A stretch of DNA of 64,000 nucleotides from Leucothrix mucor DSM 2157 (GCF_000419525.1 NZ_ATTE01000001.1:4811001-4875000), one strand, 5' to 3'. Positions 30,015 through 38,662 are shown, counted from the first letter of the stretch. The notes: generated by a model from the sequence alone, not told the origin. Made by a program: numbers and translations.

Positions 30015-31379
30015 ATGCTGATTTTCAACTGTACACAAGCCGCGCAAGACTTTTTCACCGTGACCAAGAAAGGTGAGAAGCGGAGTATCGTGACTGCTCC
30101 GCCATCCAAAACCATGGAAGACGATGCTCAACACCTGCAGCGTGAAGATGGCGCGACGGTGAGGCCATTTCAGTGGGTGCTGCATTCAGTGACTCTCAGG
30201 CGTAAAAATTGCCTGATCGCGATGGAAGTTAACACTCGCTTCTGCGTGGTCATCACGGCGCTGAAAAAGGCAGAGCAGGGTAGTTATGCTGAACGGTTTA
30301 TGGTGGCGTTAACGGCGCAGGTTTCTGCTTACGGTCAGTCACATGGTATCTGGAATGCAGAAGAAGCCTTGGAATCGGTGAAACAGGCGTTTACTGATAT
30401 GACAGAGCCGAAGTTTTTCCGTCGTTCCGATCGTAGCGTGCAGGCGCATGTGAATGACGTAGCCAGGTATCTGGAAGCCTTAGTGGCGGAGGATCCTTCG
30501 TCATTGGGTGATGACACGTTAAACATGTACTGCAACCAATATGCGAATACCACTTTGCGTAAAAGCCGACGGGCATTCCCTGATCGTGAGTACATTGTGC
30601 CGGTTGAGGAAATGTTTGTATATTGGCAGCAGCGTTACCAGCAGGCTAGCCCTGAGCGCGTATTGGAAATCCGACAGCAATTAGCCGCCAGTGAAGAGCG
30701 CCAGCATCAGCTATTGCTGGAAATGGATAATGCCAATGAGCCCGGCGAAGATAATGAAGTCGATAGCGGCGATGCGCTGGTCTTCCTCGATACCATGTTG
30801 GAAAAGTACGAAACCGATACCTCATTGGAAAATGTCTCCAGCTTGCATGGCTTTTTGACGGCAATAGTCTCCGGACCAAACCTGATTCCGCTAAGCCGTT
30901 GGCTGCCGGAAGTGTGGGGTGGTGGTGATCAGCAGCCGTCTTGGGATGATATGGAGGAAGCGCAGCACTTCATCAATATTATTATGCAAATGATGAGCAA
31001 TATCTCGCGTGAGCTAATCGATAACCCTGAAGCATTCACTGCAATCTTTATGGGTGATGATGACTACACGGATGTGTATGACTGGTGCTTTGGTTATTTA
31101 GCCGGTGTCGAGCTGGATGCGGACGCGTGGGAAAGTATGCCGGAGCCGGTGTTGAAGCAGCTCAATTATATTGATATCAATGGCTTTATGTTGGAGCCAG
31201 AGACTAAACGTTTGTCATCAAAAAAGATGCGCGAACGCGCTGATAAAGTGATTGATGTCGCGATTCACTTACACGGCTATTGGCTAAAGCAACGCAGCAC
31301 TACAAAAGGAGCTTCAACGCAAAATGAAGCTTGCCCATGTGGTAGCGGCAAGCCATATAAGAAGTGCTGCTTACACTAA
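30015..31379 (+). CDS. UPF0149/YecA-type protein with SEC-C motif and extra N-terminal domain
   Basis: A 454-residue protein of three parts. Residues 1-200 start with MLIFNCTQAAQDFF and resemble the DUF6933 family (uncertain). The middle (about 245-420) is a UPF0149/YecA-like helical region (LHGFLTAIVSGPNLIPLSRWLPEVWGG and YDWCFGYLAGVEL). The last 16 residues are a SEC-C zinc motif (CPCGSGKPYKKCC), as at the end of SecA. UPF0149 proteins usually have 180-230 residues, so this is an enlarged form. SEC-C suggests binding to SecB, ribosomes or nucleic acid; actual function is unknown. The ATG at 30015 is the first in frame. Confidence 0.78.
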   Translation: MLIFNCTQAAQDFFTVTKKGEKRSIVTAPPSKTMEDDAQHLQREDGATVRPFQWVLHSVTLRRKNCLIAMEVNTRFCVVITALKKAEQGSYAERFMVALTAQVSAYGQSHGIWNAEEALESVKQAFTDMTEPKFFRRSDRSVQAHVNDVARYLEALVAEDPSSLGDDTLNMYCNQYANTTLRKSRRAFPDREYIVPVEEMFVYWQQRYQQASPERVLEIRQQLAASEERQHQLLLEMDNANEPGEDNEVDSGDALVFLDTMLEKYETDTSLENVSSLHGFLTAIVSGPNLIPLSRWLPEVWGGGDQQPSWDDMEEAQHFINIIMQMMSNISRELIDNPEAFTAIFMGDDDYTDVYDWCFGYLAGVELDADAWESMPEPVLKQLNYIDINGFMLEPETKRLSSKKMRERADKVIDVAIHLHGYWLKQRSTTKGASTQNEACPCGSGKPYKKCCLH

Positions 31380-31391
31380 GCAGTTACTGAG

Positions 31392-33329
31392 TTAATGAAT
31401 ATCTTCAACCGCATTGGCTTTGAAGATATTCGGAATGTACTCAATGCGCTTCAGCAGGTGATTTAGCTCATCGGCTGAGCTCAGCTCAATCACCACATCC
31501 ATCGACACCGACTGATCATCCGTATCGGTAATCGAATTAATCCCTAAAATATTCACCTGCGTCTGATTCATCAGTGTAGAGATATCCTGCAACAAACCTT
31601 GTCGGTCAAAAGCTTCGATATGGATCGTGCTGCGGATTTTGTCGGTTTTCTCTCCCCACTCCAAATCCAACACGGGCAAGTCATGCTTGTTCTTTGCTGC
31701 CAGCGGGCAAATCGCGCGATGCACGACAATAGAGGCATCAGGCTGATACACACCCGTAATGCGATCACCTAATTGTGGATGACAACAAGTTGCCGCCATC
31801 ACCGCATGTGCGCCAACACCGGGTAGATTATCGCTGCTAATCAGCTGCGTATTATCGGTATCTTTATAGTGCGTTTTTAACCAGCTGCGAATACTGGAGC
31901 TAGCCCGCGTGGTGGTGGTGTAATTCTTTTGATGGTTAAGCCAACTGAGCTTAGGGTTCGAATGGTGATCAGTTAAGATCTCAACCCGCTCACCAGATTT
32001 CAACGGATAGCTCAGCGGCACCCGATGGCCATTAACCTTCGCGCCAATGCAATGATGACCGATTTCGGTATGTACAAAGTAAGCAAAATCCAGCGCAGTG
32101 GAGTTTTTAGGGAGATCAATAACCTCGCCCTTAGGCGTCAGCACATAGACCCGCTCACTTAGGAAGTCAGGTTTAAGCTCTTCCAGCAGGGTGTCATCAT
32201 CGACCGGATTTTCCAGCAAGCTACGCAGCGCTTGAACCGTTTTCTCCATCGCCAGATCTTGACTGCTCCCTTCTTTGTAGCGCCAGTGAGCGGCCACACC
32301 ACGCTCGGCAAATTCCTGCATGGCCTCGGTGCGCATTTGGATTTCAATGATCTGACTTTCTGGCCCGAGAATCGCTGTATGAATCGACTGATAGCCATTT
32401 TCTTTTGGATTGGCAATGTAGTCATCAAACTCTTGCGGCAAGTGCTTCCACAAGCCGTGCACAATCCCCAGTACCTGATAACACTGCGGAATGGTGTCGA
32501 CCACAACGCGAACAGCTAGCAGGTCGGCCAGCTCATGGCATTCCTGATTTTTACGCTGCATCTTCTTCCAGATGCTGTAGAGGTGTTTGGCGCGCCCGTA
32601 AGCCATTGACTGAATGCCATTTTGCGCCAACAGATCCTGCAGCTGCTTTACAAAGCCTTGGATAATGGTCTCGCGTTTGGTGCGATTCACATCCATCGAT
32701 TTGGCGATAGACATGTAGTGATCAGGCTCCATATAACGGAATGCCAGGTCTTCCATTTCCCACTTTAGCTCACCAATTCCTAAGCGGTTAGCCAGCGGCG
32801 TAAACAGGTCCAGCGTTTCCTTGGCAACCGCATATTGCGTTTCGCGCGACTCCTGCGATAACTGGCGCAAACGTTGCAAACGGTAGGCTAGTCGGATGAG
32901 TACCGCACGAACATCATTAACGGTCGCTAGTAGCAAGCGTCGCAGCGCCTCGGCTTGTTCCGGAATATAGTCTTCCGTGACATCCACTTCTTTGAAGGTA
33001 TTTAGCCAGTTAACGTGCTTGGTTAAGTGCGCAATAGGCTCGTTAAACTGCTCTTCAAGATAGATTGGATCGGTGGTTTCACGTAGTCGCGGGTCGGTAA
33101 GTAGCGCCGCGACTAAGGTCTGCGCATCCACACCCAACTTTTTCAGGGTGTAAGCGATATCCAGAGATGACGGTCGGCGGTCATTTTCATCGTGCGCCTC
33201 AAACACAAGGTGGAGTGCCTTGTTTAGATAGAGCTCTTGCCGCGCACTCTTAAAGCCGTCGGACAAGAAGCGGTATACGTCATTGAAACTTTGATACTCG
33301 GGTTGACCGGTAAAATTAGTATGTTTCAT
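31392..33329 (-). CDS. relA: GTP pyrophosphokinase RelA (ppGpp synthetase)
   Basis: A 645-residue long RSH protein. The N-terminal HD domain is degenerate: the metal-binding HD motif is replaced (AALLTDPRLRETTD) and the later LADRLHN segment reads LAYRLQRLR, so hydrolase activity should be absent. The synthetase domain is intact (GRAKHLYSIWKKMQ, IANPKENGYQSIHTAILGP, EIQMRTEAMQEFAE). TGS (YVLTPKGEVIDLP), the zinc-finger-like CCHPQLGD region and a C-terminal ACT domain follow, as in ribosome-bound RelA. It makes (p)ppGpp under amino-acid starvation. The ATG at 33329 is taken; a TTG nine bases upstream is possible. It is shorter than E. coli RelA (744 aa). Confidence 0.95.
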   Translation of the reverse strand: MKHTNFTGQPEYQSFNDVYRFLSDGFKSARQELYLNKALHLVFEAHDENDRRPSSLDIAYTLKKLGVDAQTLVAALLTDPRLRETTDPIYLEEQFNEPIAHLTKHVNWLNTFKEVDVTEDYIPEQAEALRRLLLATVNDVRAVLIRLAYRLQRLRQLSQESRETQYAVAKETLDLFTPLANRLGIGELKWEMEDLAFRYMEPDHYMSIAKSMDVNRTKRETIIQGFVKQLQDLLAQNGIQSMAYGRAKHLYSIWKKMQRKNQECHELADLLAVRVVVDTIPQCYQVLGIVHGLWKHLPQEFDDYIANPKENGYQSIHTAILGPESQIIEIQMRTEAMQEFAERGVAAHWRYKEGSSQDLAMEKTVQALRSLLENPVDDDTLLEELKPDFLSERVYVLTPKGEVIDLPKNSTALDFAYFVHTEIGHHCIGAKVNGHRVPLSYPLKSGERVEILTDHHSNPKLSWLNHQKNYTTTTRASSSIRSWLKTHYKDTDNTQLISSDNLPGVGAHAVMAATCCHPQLGDRITGVYQPDASIVVHRAICPLAAKNKHDLPVLDLEWGEKTDKIRSTIHIEAFDRQGLLQDISTLMNQTQVNILGINSITDTDDQSVSMDVVIELSSADELNHLLKRIEYIPNIFKANAVEDIH

Positions 33330-33369
33330 GGATATCAACTACGGTTTGGGTAAAAAAATATAAAAGGTA

Positions 33370-34212
33370 TCAGTCTATGATATCAAATCCGCGCAAGGGC
33401 AATGTTTTAGTTTGTAGCCAGTTCGATTCAGCATAGTGGCAGCGGCCATCGGTGACATGCAGCGTGTAGGCTTGGCGGGATTTCTCGGAACGGTTTGGCG
33501 CACTGTAGTGAGGCAGCTTGCCGTGGAAGCACACTAAGGTGCCGGCTTTAACTTCCAGAGGTACACCACTTTCTGTTGGCCATGGCGTGTCATCTAAAGC
33601 GTCCATCGTGGTGATATTGTCATCGCGGTTAAAGCGCTCGCGCAGTGGGCCGAGATGGCCTTTTGGCTCTACCCATAGACAACCATTTTCTAAAGTGGCA
33701 TCTTCAATAGCAAACCAGAAGGTGATTACGCTGATGGGATCTGAATAGAAAAAAGTCGCATCCTGATGCCAGTTCACCACGCCACCAATGCGTGGCTGTT
33801 TGAAAATATACATCGACTGGCGCAGCTCAGGTTGCTCCAAACCAAGGTCTTTTGCTATTTCGCCAAGTAGCGGTAAATGGCTAATGGTCTGGAAGGTCAG
33901 ATCAAGTTCATGCAGCGCATGGCCGATTTTATTAATGCAGTCTTCGCGCTTTTGAACGAATTCGCCATTCGCATCAAAGGCTTCTTCTTCGTAAAAGCAG
34001 CTGATGTTTTCAGCCGAGTTTAAGAAGTAATTGTTATTGCTGCGGTTGTTATCTTTGGTGGTGAAGATTGGGTTGTCTGCGTCTTCTTTCCATTCATTGA
34101 CGATGCCGGCGGCACGGGTTTTCATTTGAGCTAGATGTTCTGGCGACAGCACATTTTCAATGACGGTATAGCCGTCAGTTTTAAACTGATCGAGTTGTTT
34201 GGGGGATAACAT
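33370..34212 (-). CDS. Phytanoyl-CoA dioxygenase (PhyH) family oxygenase
   Basis: A 280-residue non-heme Fe(II)/2-oxoglutarate oxygenase of the PhyH fold. The metal ligands are H149 and D151 (NWHQDATFF) and H235 (KLPHYSAPN), with an arginine about ten residues later for 2-oxoglutarate. The N-terminus LSPKQLDQFKTDGYTVIENV is typical of the family. Starts at 34212 and 34221 are both near a GCGGA-like sequence; the first is preferred, and the longer reading frame to 34302 overlaps the promoter side of the next gene. PhyH members hydroxylate many substrates, so none is assigned. It follows relA upstream, 40 bases apart, on the same strand. Confidence 0.88.
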   Translation of the reverse strand: MLSPKQLDQFKTDGYTVIENVLSPEHLAQMKTRAAGIVNEWKEDADNPIFTTKDNNRSNNNYFLNSAENISCFYEEEAFDANGEFVQKREDCINKIGHALHELDLTFQTISHLPLLGEIAKDLGLEQPELRQSMYIFKQPRIGGVVNWHQDATFFYSDPISVITFWFAIEDATLENGCLWVEPKGHLGPLRERFNRDDNITTMDALDDTPWPTESGVPLEVKAGTLVCFHGKLPHYSAPNRSEKSRQAYTLHVTDGRCHYAESNWLQTKTLPLRGFDIID

Positions 34213-34307
34213 AGTGAACATTCCGCTAAGAATTGAGGTCAGTAAGAGTGTGTAGATTGAGTTTAGCACTAAACACCCCCCTTTAATCCAGTTACGGGGC
34301 ATTGCTT

Positions 34308-35111
34308 ATGAGCCTATCTTTAGGTCGGATTGACCCACGCTACTATCAGCTAACCGTGCAATGTGGGTTGCTATTGTGTGGCTGGCTAACACTGGAGTTT
34401 GTCATCCCGTGGCAAAATCTGCTGGCTGTATTGATGAGTGGACTGCTTGTGCAGGGTTTGTTCCTTCGCTATTACGATTTGCCAATGCAGTGGCTAAGCG
34501 CGCTAAATACCTGTCTTTCCATTATTTTATTACTGAATGCTGCTGCATGGTGGTGGCTGGCGCTGGCGGCGATGATTGCGATTACCAGTAAATTTCTGCT
34601 GCGTATAAAAGGACGACATGTCTTTAACCCCTCCAATATCGGCATTGTGCTGGTGCTGCTTGCGACCGAGCAAACGTGGGTGGCTCACGGTAAGTGGGGG
34701 CAGGGCTTGTGGCTAGCGCTGCTGATGGCTGGATTTGGTTTGGTTGCGATGCTGGGGTGGAGACGCATGTTAACGAGTCTGGTGTTTTTATCCACTTATA
34801 CCGCTTTGCTGGGCGCTCGTGCGATATGGCTGGGTGACCCGCCGGATATCCCGCTGCATCAACTGCAAAATGGAGCCTTGTTGATCTTTTGCTTCTTTAT
34901 GTTATCGGACCCGATGACGACCCCACAGTCGCCTAAAGCCCGTGTTTTATTTGGGGCCAGCGTCGCGTTGATTGGCTGGTCGCTACAATATTTTTGGTTT
35001 ATACCCAATGCGTTTTTATATGCACTAGCCTGTTGCTCACCGCTAGTGCCGTTGTTGAATAGGCGTTTCGCCGGTACGCGCTTCCACTGGCTAATCAGGA
35101 GAGAATCATGA
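34308..35111 (+). CDS. RnfD/NqrB-like membrane protein
   Basis: A 267-residue protein with about nine hydrophobic helices. The segments GRHVFNPSNIGIVLVL and FFMLSDPMTTPQSPKARVLF resemble conserved parts of RnfD and NqrB, the membrane subunits that carry covalent FMN in ion-pumping NADH/ferredoxin complexes. No TSAT-like FMN attachment motif is visible and no other rnf or nqr genes are near, so an ordinary role in Rnf is doubtful. The ATG at 34308 is used (a TTG lies two codons before). It overlaps the following DUF2330 gene by four bases (ATGA), implying a joint function. Confidence 0.78.
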   Translation: MSLSLGRIDPRYYQLTVQCGLLLCGWLTLEFVIPWQNLLAVLMSGLLVQGLFLRYYDLPMQWLSALNTCLSIILLLNAAAWWWLALAAMIAITSKFLLRIKGRHVFNPSNIGIVLVLLATEQTWVAHGKWGQGLWLALLMAGFGLVAMLGWRRMLTSLVFLSTYTALLGARAIWLGDPPDIPLHQLQNGALLIFCFFMLSDPMTTPQSPKARVLFGASVALIGWSLQYFWFIPNAFLYALACCSPLVPLLNRRFAGTRFHWLIRRES

Positions 35112-36397
35112 AATTAGGTTTGCTTAAACTTCCATTGCTATTGGGCTTGTTTAGCCTCTCAACACAGGCCAGCGCCTTCTGTGGTTTTTACGTGGGAAAG
35201 GCGGATACCGGCTTGTTTAATGAGTCTTCGCAAGTGGTGTACGTGCGCGATGGCGTGCGCAATGTGGTCACCATGGCGAGTGACTTTAAGGGTGATGCCA
35301 AAGACTTTGCCATGGTTATTCCTGTGCCTAGCGTGCTGCGAAAAGAGCAAATCAGCGTAGTGAATCCGGCGGTAATGCAGCATTTGGATGCTTATTCTGC
35401 ACCACGGCTGGTGGAGTACTTTGACCCAGACCCTTGTGCGCCAGTGGTTCGGCGCATGATGGCTCCGACCGCAATGCCTAGCCCTGCCATGGCTCCGGCA
35501 GCTCCAACCCGTCGTGCCGCAGAGTTAGGTGTAAAAATAGAGGCGCGTTACACCGTCGCTGAGTATGACATTTTATTGCTGTCGGCTAAGGAAAGCGGCG
35601 GGCTGGTCACTTGGCTAAAGGAGCAGGGCTATAAACTACCCAAAGGCGCAGAGCCGGTCGTCGGCAGTTATCTAAAGCAGGATATGAAGTTCTTTGTGGC
35701 GAAGGTGAATCTCAAAGAGTTGGATAAATCCGGCTTTACTCGCTTGCGCCCAATCCGCGTAGCGTATGACTATAAAAAATTCATGCTGCCCATTCGTTTA
35801 GGCACGGTGAATGCGCAAGGGAAGCAAGAGCTGTTTGTGTATGCCATGACCCGTAACGGGCGCGTCGAAACCACCAACTACCGCACGGTTAAACTGCCGA
35901 CCGATGTTGAAGTACCGGCTTATATAAAAGACAACAAAGAGTTTGCCAGTTTTTATCGGGATATGTTTCGCACGGCGGTTAATCGTGAGCGCGGCAAAGC
36001 GGTCTTTCTGGAGTATGCCTGGGATATGAACTGGTGTGACCCTTGTGCGGCGGACCCGTTAACGCCGCTTCAGTTACGCGAGTTGGGCGCGTTTTGGGTT
36101 GACCCCAAAGGCAATAGCCGTGGTGGCGCGCAGGATGTATATATCACGCGCCTGCATGTCCGTTATGACCGGGCGAATTTTCCGGAAGATCTGATGTTTC
36201 AGGTCACCGGAAATAAGGACAACTTTCAAGGGCGTTACGTGATTCGCCATGCCTTTAAAGGTGAAGCCTCATGCCCTGCGGGTAAGAACTATTTCAGCCG
36301 GACGTTACCGCAGCGCCAAGAGAAAGAAATGCGCACACTGGCAAACCTCACCGGACGCAATATCAATGATATTCGCAAGCGGGTTGCCGCTAAATAA
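35108..36397 (+). CDS. DUF2330 secreted protein
   Basis: A 429-residue exported protein. The signal peptide (LLGLFSLSTQASA) is followed by FCGFYVGKADTGLFNESSQV and a VIPVPSVLRKEQISVV stretch, the usual start of DUF2330. A Met/Pro/Ala-rich linker (about residues 117-137) and three cysteine motifs (DPDPCAP, WCDPCAADP, SCPAGKNYF) suggest disulfides in the periplasm. A tail of basic residues ends the protein. Function is unknown. It is translationally coupled to the RnfD-like membrane protein; this pairing probably forms one membrane-periplasm unit. Confidence 0.87.
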   Translation: MKLGLLKLPLLLGLFSLSTQASAFCGFYVGKADTGLFNESSQVVYVRDGVRNVVTMASDFKGDAKDFAMVIPVPSVLRKEQISVVNPAVMQHLDAYSAPRLVEYFDPDPCAPVVRRMMAPTAMPSPAMAPAAPTRRAAELGVKIEARYTVAEYDILLLSAKESGGLVTWLKEQGYKLPKGAEPVVGSYLKQDMKFFVAKVNLKELDKSGFTRLRPIRVAYDYKKFMLPIRLGTVNAQGKQELFVYAMTRNGRVETTNYRTVKLPTDVEVPAYIKDNKEFASFYRDMFRTAVNRERGKAVFLEYAWDMNWCDPCAADPLTPLQLRELGAFWVDPKGNSRGGAQDVYITRLHVRYDRANFPEDLMFQVTGNKDNFQGRYVIRHAFKGEASCPAGKNYFSRTLPQRQEKEMRTLANLTGRNINDIRKRVAAK

Positions 36398-36572
36398 GTG
36401 GCGATGGGGCATCAGGGGATAGCCTGATGCTCTACCTTGCGATCAATATCATCCAGTCTGTTTTTCATCACTTAGCTGCTGTATAAAGAAACCCTGACTA
36501 AATGGCCGCCATGCTGCGGTTTTTACGTAAACAGGAGGGCGTTCGGCTCTCTGTAACTAAGGATTTTTAACG

Positions 36573-37520
36573 ATGAAGCCAGCGGTTTTACAACTGACTA
36601 AATACCCCGAATGGGATCAGGAAGTATTGGATGCTAACTACGTAGTACATCGCGGGTTCGAGATTGATGACATGGCTGCGTTTTATCAAGCACATGGCGC
36701 GTCGATTCGCGGCGTAACTGGCTCGGCGGGTGAGCTGATTGATCGTAAGTTAATAGAGTCGCTGCCTAATCTGGAAGTCATTTCGGTGTATGGCGTGGGC
36801 TTCGATAAGGTTGATCTTGAAGCGGCTCGTGAGCATGGCGTGCGGGTGAGTAATACGCCGGACGTGCTAACCGATGACGTGGCTGACCTGGCGCTGGGGA
36901 TGTTGCTAATGGCATCGCGCCGTATGGGTCAGGCTGAGGCGTGGGTGCGCTCTGGTGATTGGTTAAATAAGGGCAGCTTTCCATTGAGTCAACGTGTGTA
37001 TGGACGACGTGCCGGTATTCTTGGTTTGGGCCGTATTGGTGAGGCAATTGGCCAGCGTTTGGCAGGCTTTGATATGACTATTTCCTATAGCCGCCGCTCG
37101 CCTAAAGACACCGTTCTGGCTGATTGGACGTATGTGGCGGATGCTTTGGAGCTGGCAAAACAATGCGATATTTTGTTTGTAGGACTGGCGGCGAATGATA
37201 AAACTCGGCACATGGTCAATAAAGAAGTGATCGAAGCGCTTGGCCCGAATGGCATGCTGATTAATATTAGCCGTGCAGCAAATATTGATGAAGAGGCGCT
37301 ATTGGATGCGCTGGAAGAGGGTACTTTAGGTGCGGCGGCATTGGATGTGTTTGAAGGCGAGCCAGATCTTAATCCAAGGTTTTTGGCATTGGATAATGTA
37401 TTGCTACAGCCGCACCATGCCTCGGGTACAGTGGATACGCGCAAGGCAATGGGTAAGCTGATGTTGGATAATTTGCAGGCGTATTTTGATCGGGGTGAAT
37501 TGTTGACGCCGGTTGTTTGA
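36573..37520 (+). CDS. D-2-hydroxyacid dehydrogenase (GhrB-like)
   Basis: A 315-residue NAD(P)-dependent oxidoreductase of the D-isomer 2-hydroxyacid family, likely to reduce glyoxylate, hydroxypyruvate or similar keto acids. It has the Rossmann motif GILGLGRIGEAIGQRL, an arginine in NISRAANIDEE, a glutamate in FEGEPDLNP and a catalytic histidine in QPHHASGT, the expected Arg-Glu-His set. The SYSRRSPK stretch after the second strand has arginines where NADP-preferring forms hold the 2'-phosphate, so NADPH use is plausible. A leader of about 175 bases precedes it, with an AAGGA ribosome binding site. Confidence 0.92.
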   Translation: MKPAVLQLTKYPEWDQEVLDANYVVHRGFEIDDMAAFYQAHGASIRGVTGSAGELIDRKLIESLPNLEVISVYGVGFDKVDLEAAREHGVRVSNTPDVLTDDVADLALGMLLMASRRMGQAEAWVRSGDWLNKGSFPLSQRVYGRRAGILGLGRIGEAIGQRLAGFDMTISYSRRSPKDTVLADWTYVADALELAKQCDILFVGLAANDKTRHMVNKEVIEALGPNGMLINISRAANIDEEALLDALEEGTLGAAALDVFEGEPDLNPRFLALDNVLLQPHHASGTVDTRKAMGKLMLDNLQAYFDRGELLTPVV

Positions 37521-37543
37521 TCGAGGCCGGTTATAGTCGTGTC

Positions 37544-37600
37544 CGCACTTTTACGCGCATAAAAGTGCGGAATATTACATTTTTATGCGCGTAAAAGTGT
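37544..37600. repeat. Perfect inverted-repeat element
   Basis: Unit CACTTTTACGCGCATAAAA (37547-37565) recurs as an exact reverse complement at 37582-37600, separated by 16 bases. The first unit is itself half of an 11-bp hairpin (37544-37554 with 37561-37571, 6-base loop). It lies between the dehydrogenase gene and the decayed Uma2 gene. It could be an operator, the end of a mobile piece or a terminator; a T-run is missing. Confidence 0.75.
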
Positions 37601-37692
37601 AGTAAGCAATAGTCTGAAGTTTATGGAAATAGATAAAAGCTATTAAAAACATACTACTAGAAGGTGGTTAACATGCCACTGAAGACATTCTT

Positions 37693-37904
37693 ATGATCAG
37701 CCGCGCTGACTACCTCGCACAGGACGCGCAAAGCAGCCAAAAGCTGGAATTCTCTGAAGGCCAGATATTTGCTATGGCGGGTGGCACTTTCACCGTGTTG
37801 GGAAAGATAAGTGGTTGTTGCATGTTTACAGTGATTTAGCGGCAAAGGTAGTGCTAGAAAGTTTGGACGTGAGCTTGCCGTTAGAAGCAATTTATCAGGG
37901 GTAG
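37693..37904 (+). pseudogene. Remnant of a Uma2-family (DUF820) endonuclease gene
   Basis: From the ATG at 37693 the reading frame encodes MISRADYLAQDAQSSQKLEF, then SEGQIFAMAGGTF, which matches the start of Uma2 family PD-(D/E)XK nucleases (about the first 33 residues). It then runs out of frame. From about 37806, another frame encodes DKWLLHVYSDLAAKVVLESL, then DVSLPLEAIYQG and a stop at 37904, which matches the C-terminal end of the same family. The middle, about 110-130 residues with the catalytic Asp/Glu-x-Lys, is missing. An internal deletion with a frameshift is the simplest explanation. Confidence 0.82.
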
Positions 37905-37932
37905 TCTTCTAGTTTCATTGCTCATCAAATTG

Positions 37933-38289
37933 CTATGTGCCGTATTGTATAGAAAATTGACTAGCCTTTACCACCGGCTCAATTGACCGGCTAACTTTCT
38001 TTAGTTCCACTATTCCATACCGCTCCATTGTTTTCAGAGTCCTACTGAGATTGCTGACTTGTCGTCCACTCAATTCTGCTAGGTCTTTAAGCGTCTTGGG
38101 TTGTGTCTCTTCAATCATTTTCAGTAAACGAACGTTATTATCACTCAAAACTTCGCTAAGCGACTTCATAGAGCTAAACCAGACCTTAGGGTCATCCTTG
38201 TTTAGTTTTGTACGCCCAGCTGCTACATCTAGCATGCGTTTTTGGAATTGCTCACGGGGCATAATGCCGATTTTCAAAATGTTACTCAT
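37933..38289 (-). CDS. HTH antitoxin-like regulator (TumA type)
   Basis: A 118-residue protein. The C-terminal two-thirds is a winged helix-turn-helix (LKMIEETQPKTLKDLAELSG, RQVSNLSRTLKTMERYGIVE) as in MarR/HVO_A0114-like DNA-binding proteins. The N-terminus is helical and charged. The gene overlaps the end of the TumE-like gene by four bases and is second in the operon, the arrangement of TumE-TumA toxin-antitoxin pairs. As antitoxin it would bind the toxin and repress the shared promoter; this is inferred from family and context. Confidence 0.82.
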   Translation of the reverse strand: MSNILKIGIMPREQFQKRMLDVAAGRTKLNKDDPKVWFSSMKSLSEVLSDNNVRLLKMIEETQPKTLKDLAELSGRQVSNLSRTLKTMERYGIVELKKVSRSIEPVVKASQFSIQYGT

Positions 38290-38651
38290 GATTTGTTTAC
38301 CTCACTTAGTACTTCATTAACTCGTTGGAAGAAGTCTTGTAATAGTTGTTCTGGACTGCTGAAGGAGTAGGGTGTTCCTTTATCAATAGATGATTGATGT
38401 AAATGATCATAAGCAACTATGCGGCCACTAAAACGTCCTCGCTTTTTGGGTTTAACAGCGTGAGCATTATCAAACCCCATGATTCGTTTGTTGTAGTTAT
38501 TATGAAGCGTTAGGTTATAACGAATGCCATGAGGAATATGTTCACTTGGCTCCACAGTCCATGCTTCAATTTTGTACCAGTAACCATTTTCTTCAGTGTA
38601 CTCAGTGCCACTGAGTTCTAGTAATAGCCCAAGACCATCGATATTTGCCAT
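38286..38651 (-). CDS. TumE-family toxin (DUF6516)
   Basis: A 121-residue small protein. The core RYNLTLHNNYNKRIMGFDNAH matches the YxLTxHxxxxxRIxGYDNAH signature of DUF6516/TumE proteins. The downstream gene, four bases overlapping, is an HTH protein, as in known TumE-TumA loci of cyanobacteria and other bacteria. The toxin is first and the antitoxin second in the operon. Next to it is a dead nuclease gene, and the whole patch appears acquired. A TATCA/TGATA operator-like region sits just before its start. Confidence 0.85.
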   Translation of the reverse strand: MANIDGLGLLLELSGTEYTEENGYWYKIEAWTVEPSEHIPHGIRYNLTLHNNYNKRIMGFDNAHAVKPKKRGRFSGRIVAYDHLHQSSIDKGTPYSFSSPEQLLQDFFQRVNEVLSEVNKS

Positions 38652-38662
38652 AAATAAATACT

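Noticed and set aside
37657..37890. 77-residue minus-strand frame near the Uma2 remnant
   Set aside because: It lies antisense to the recognisable Uma2 fragments and has no family match or start signal.
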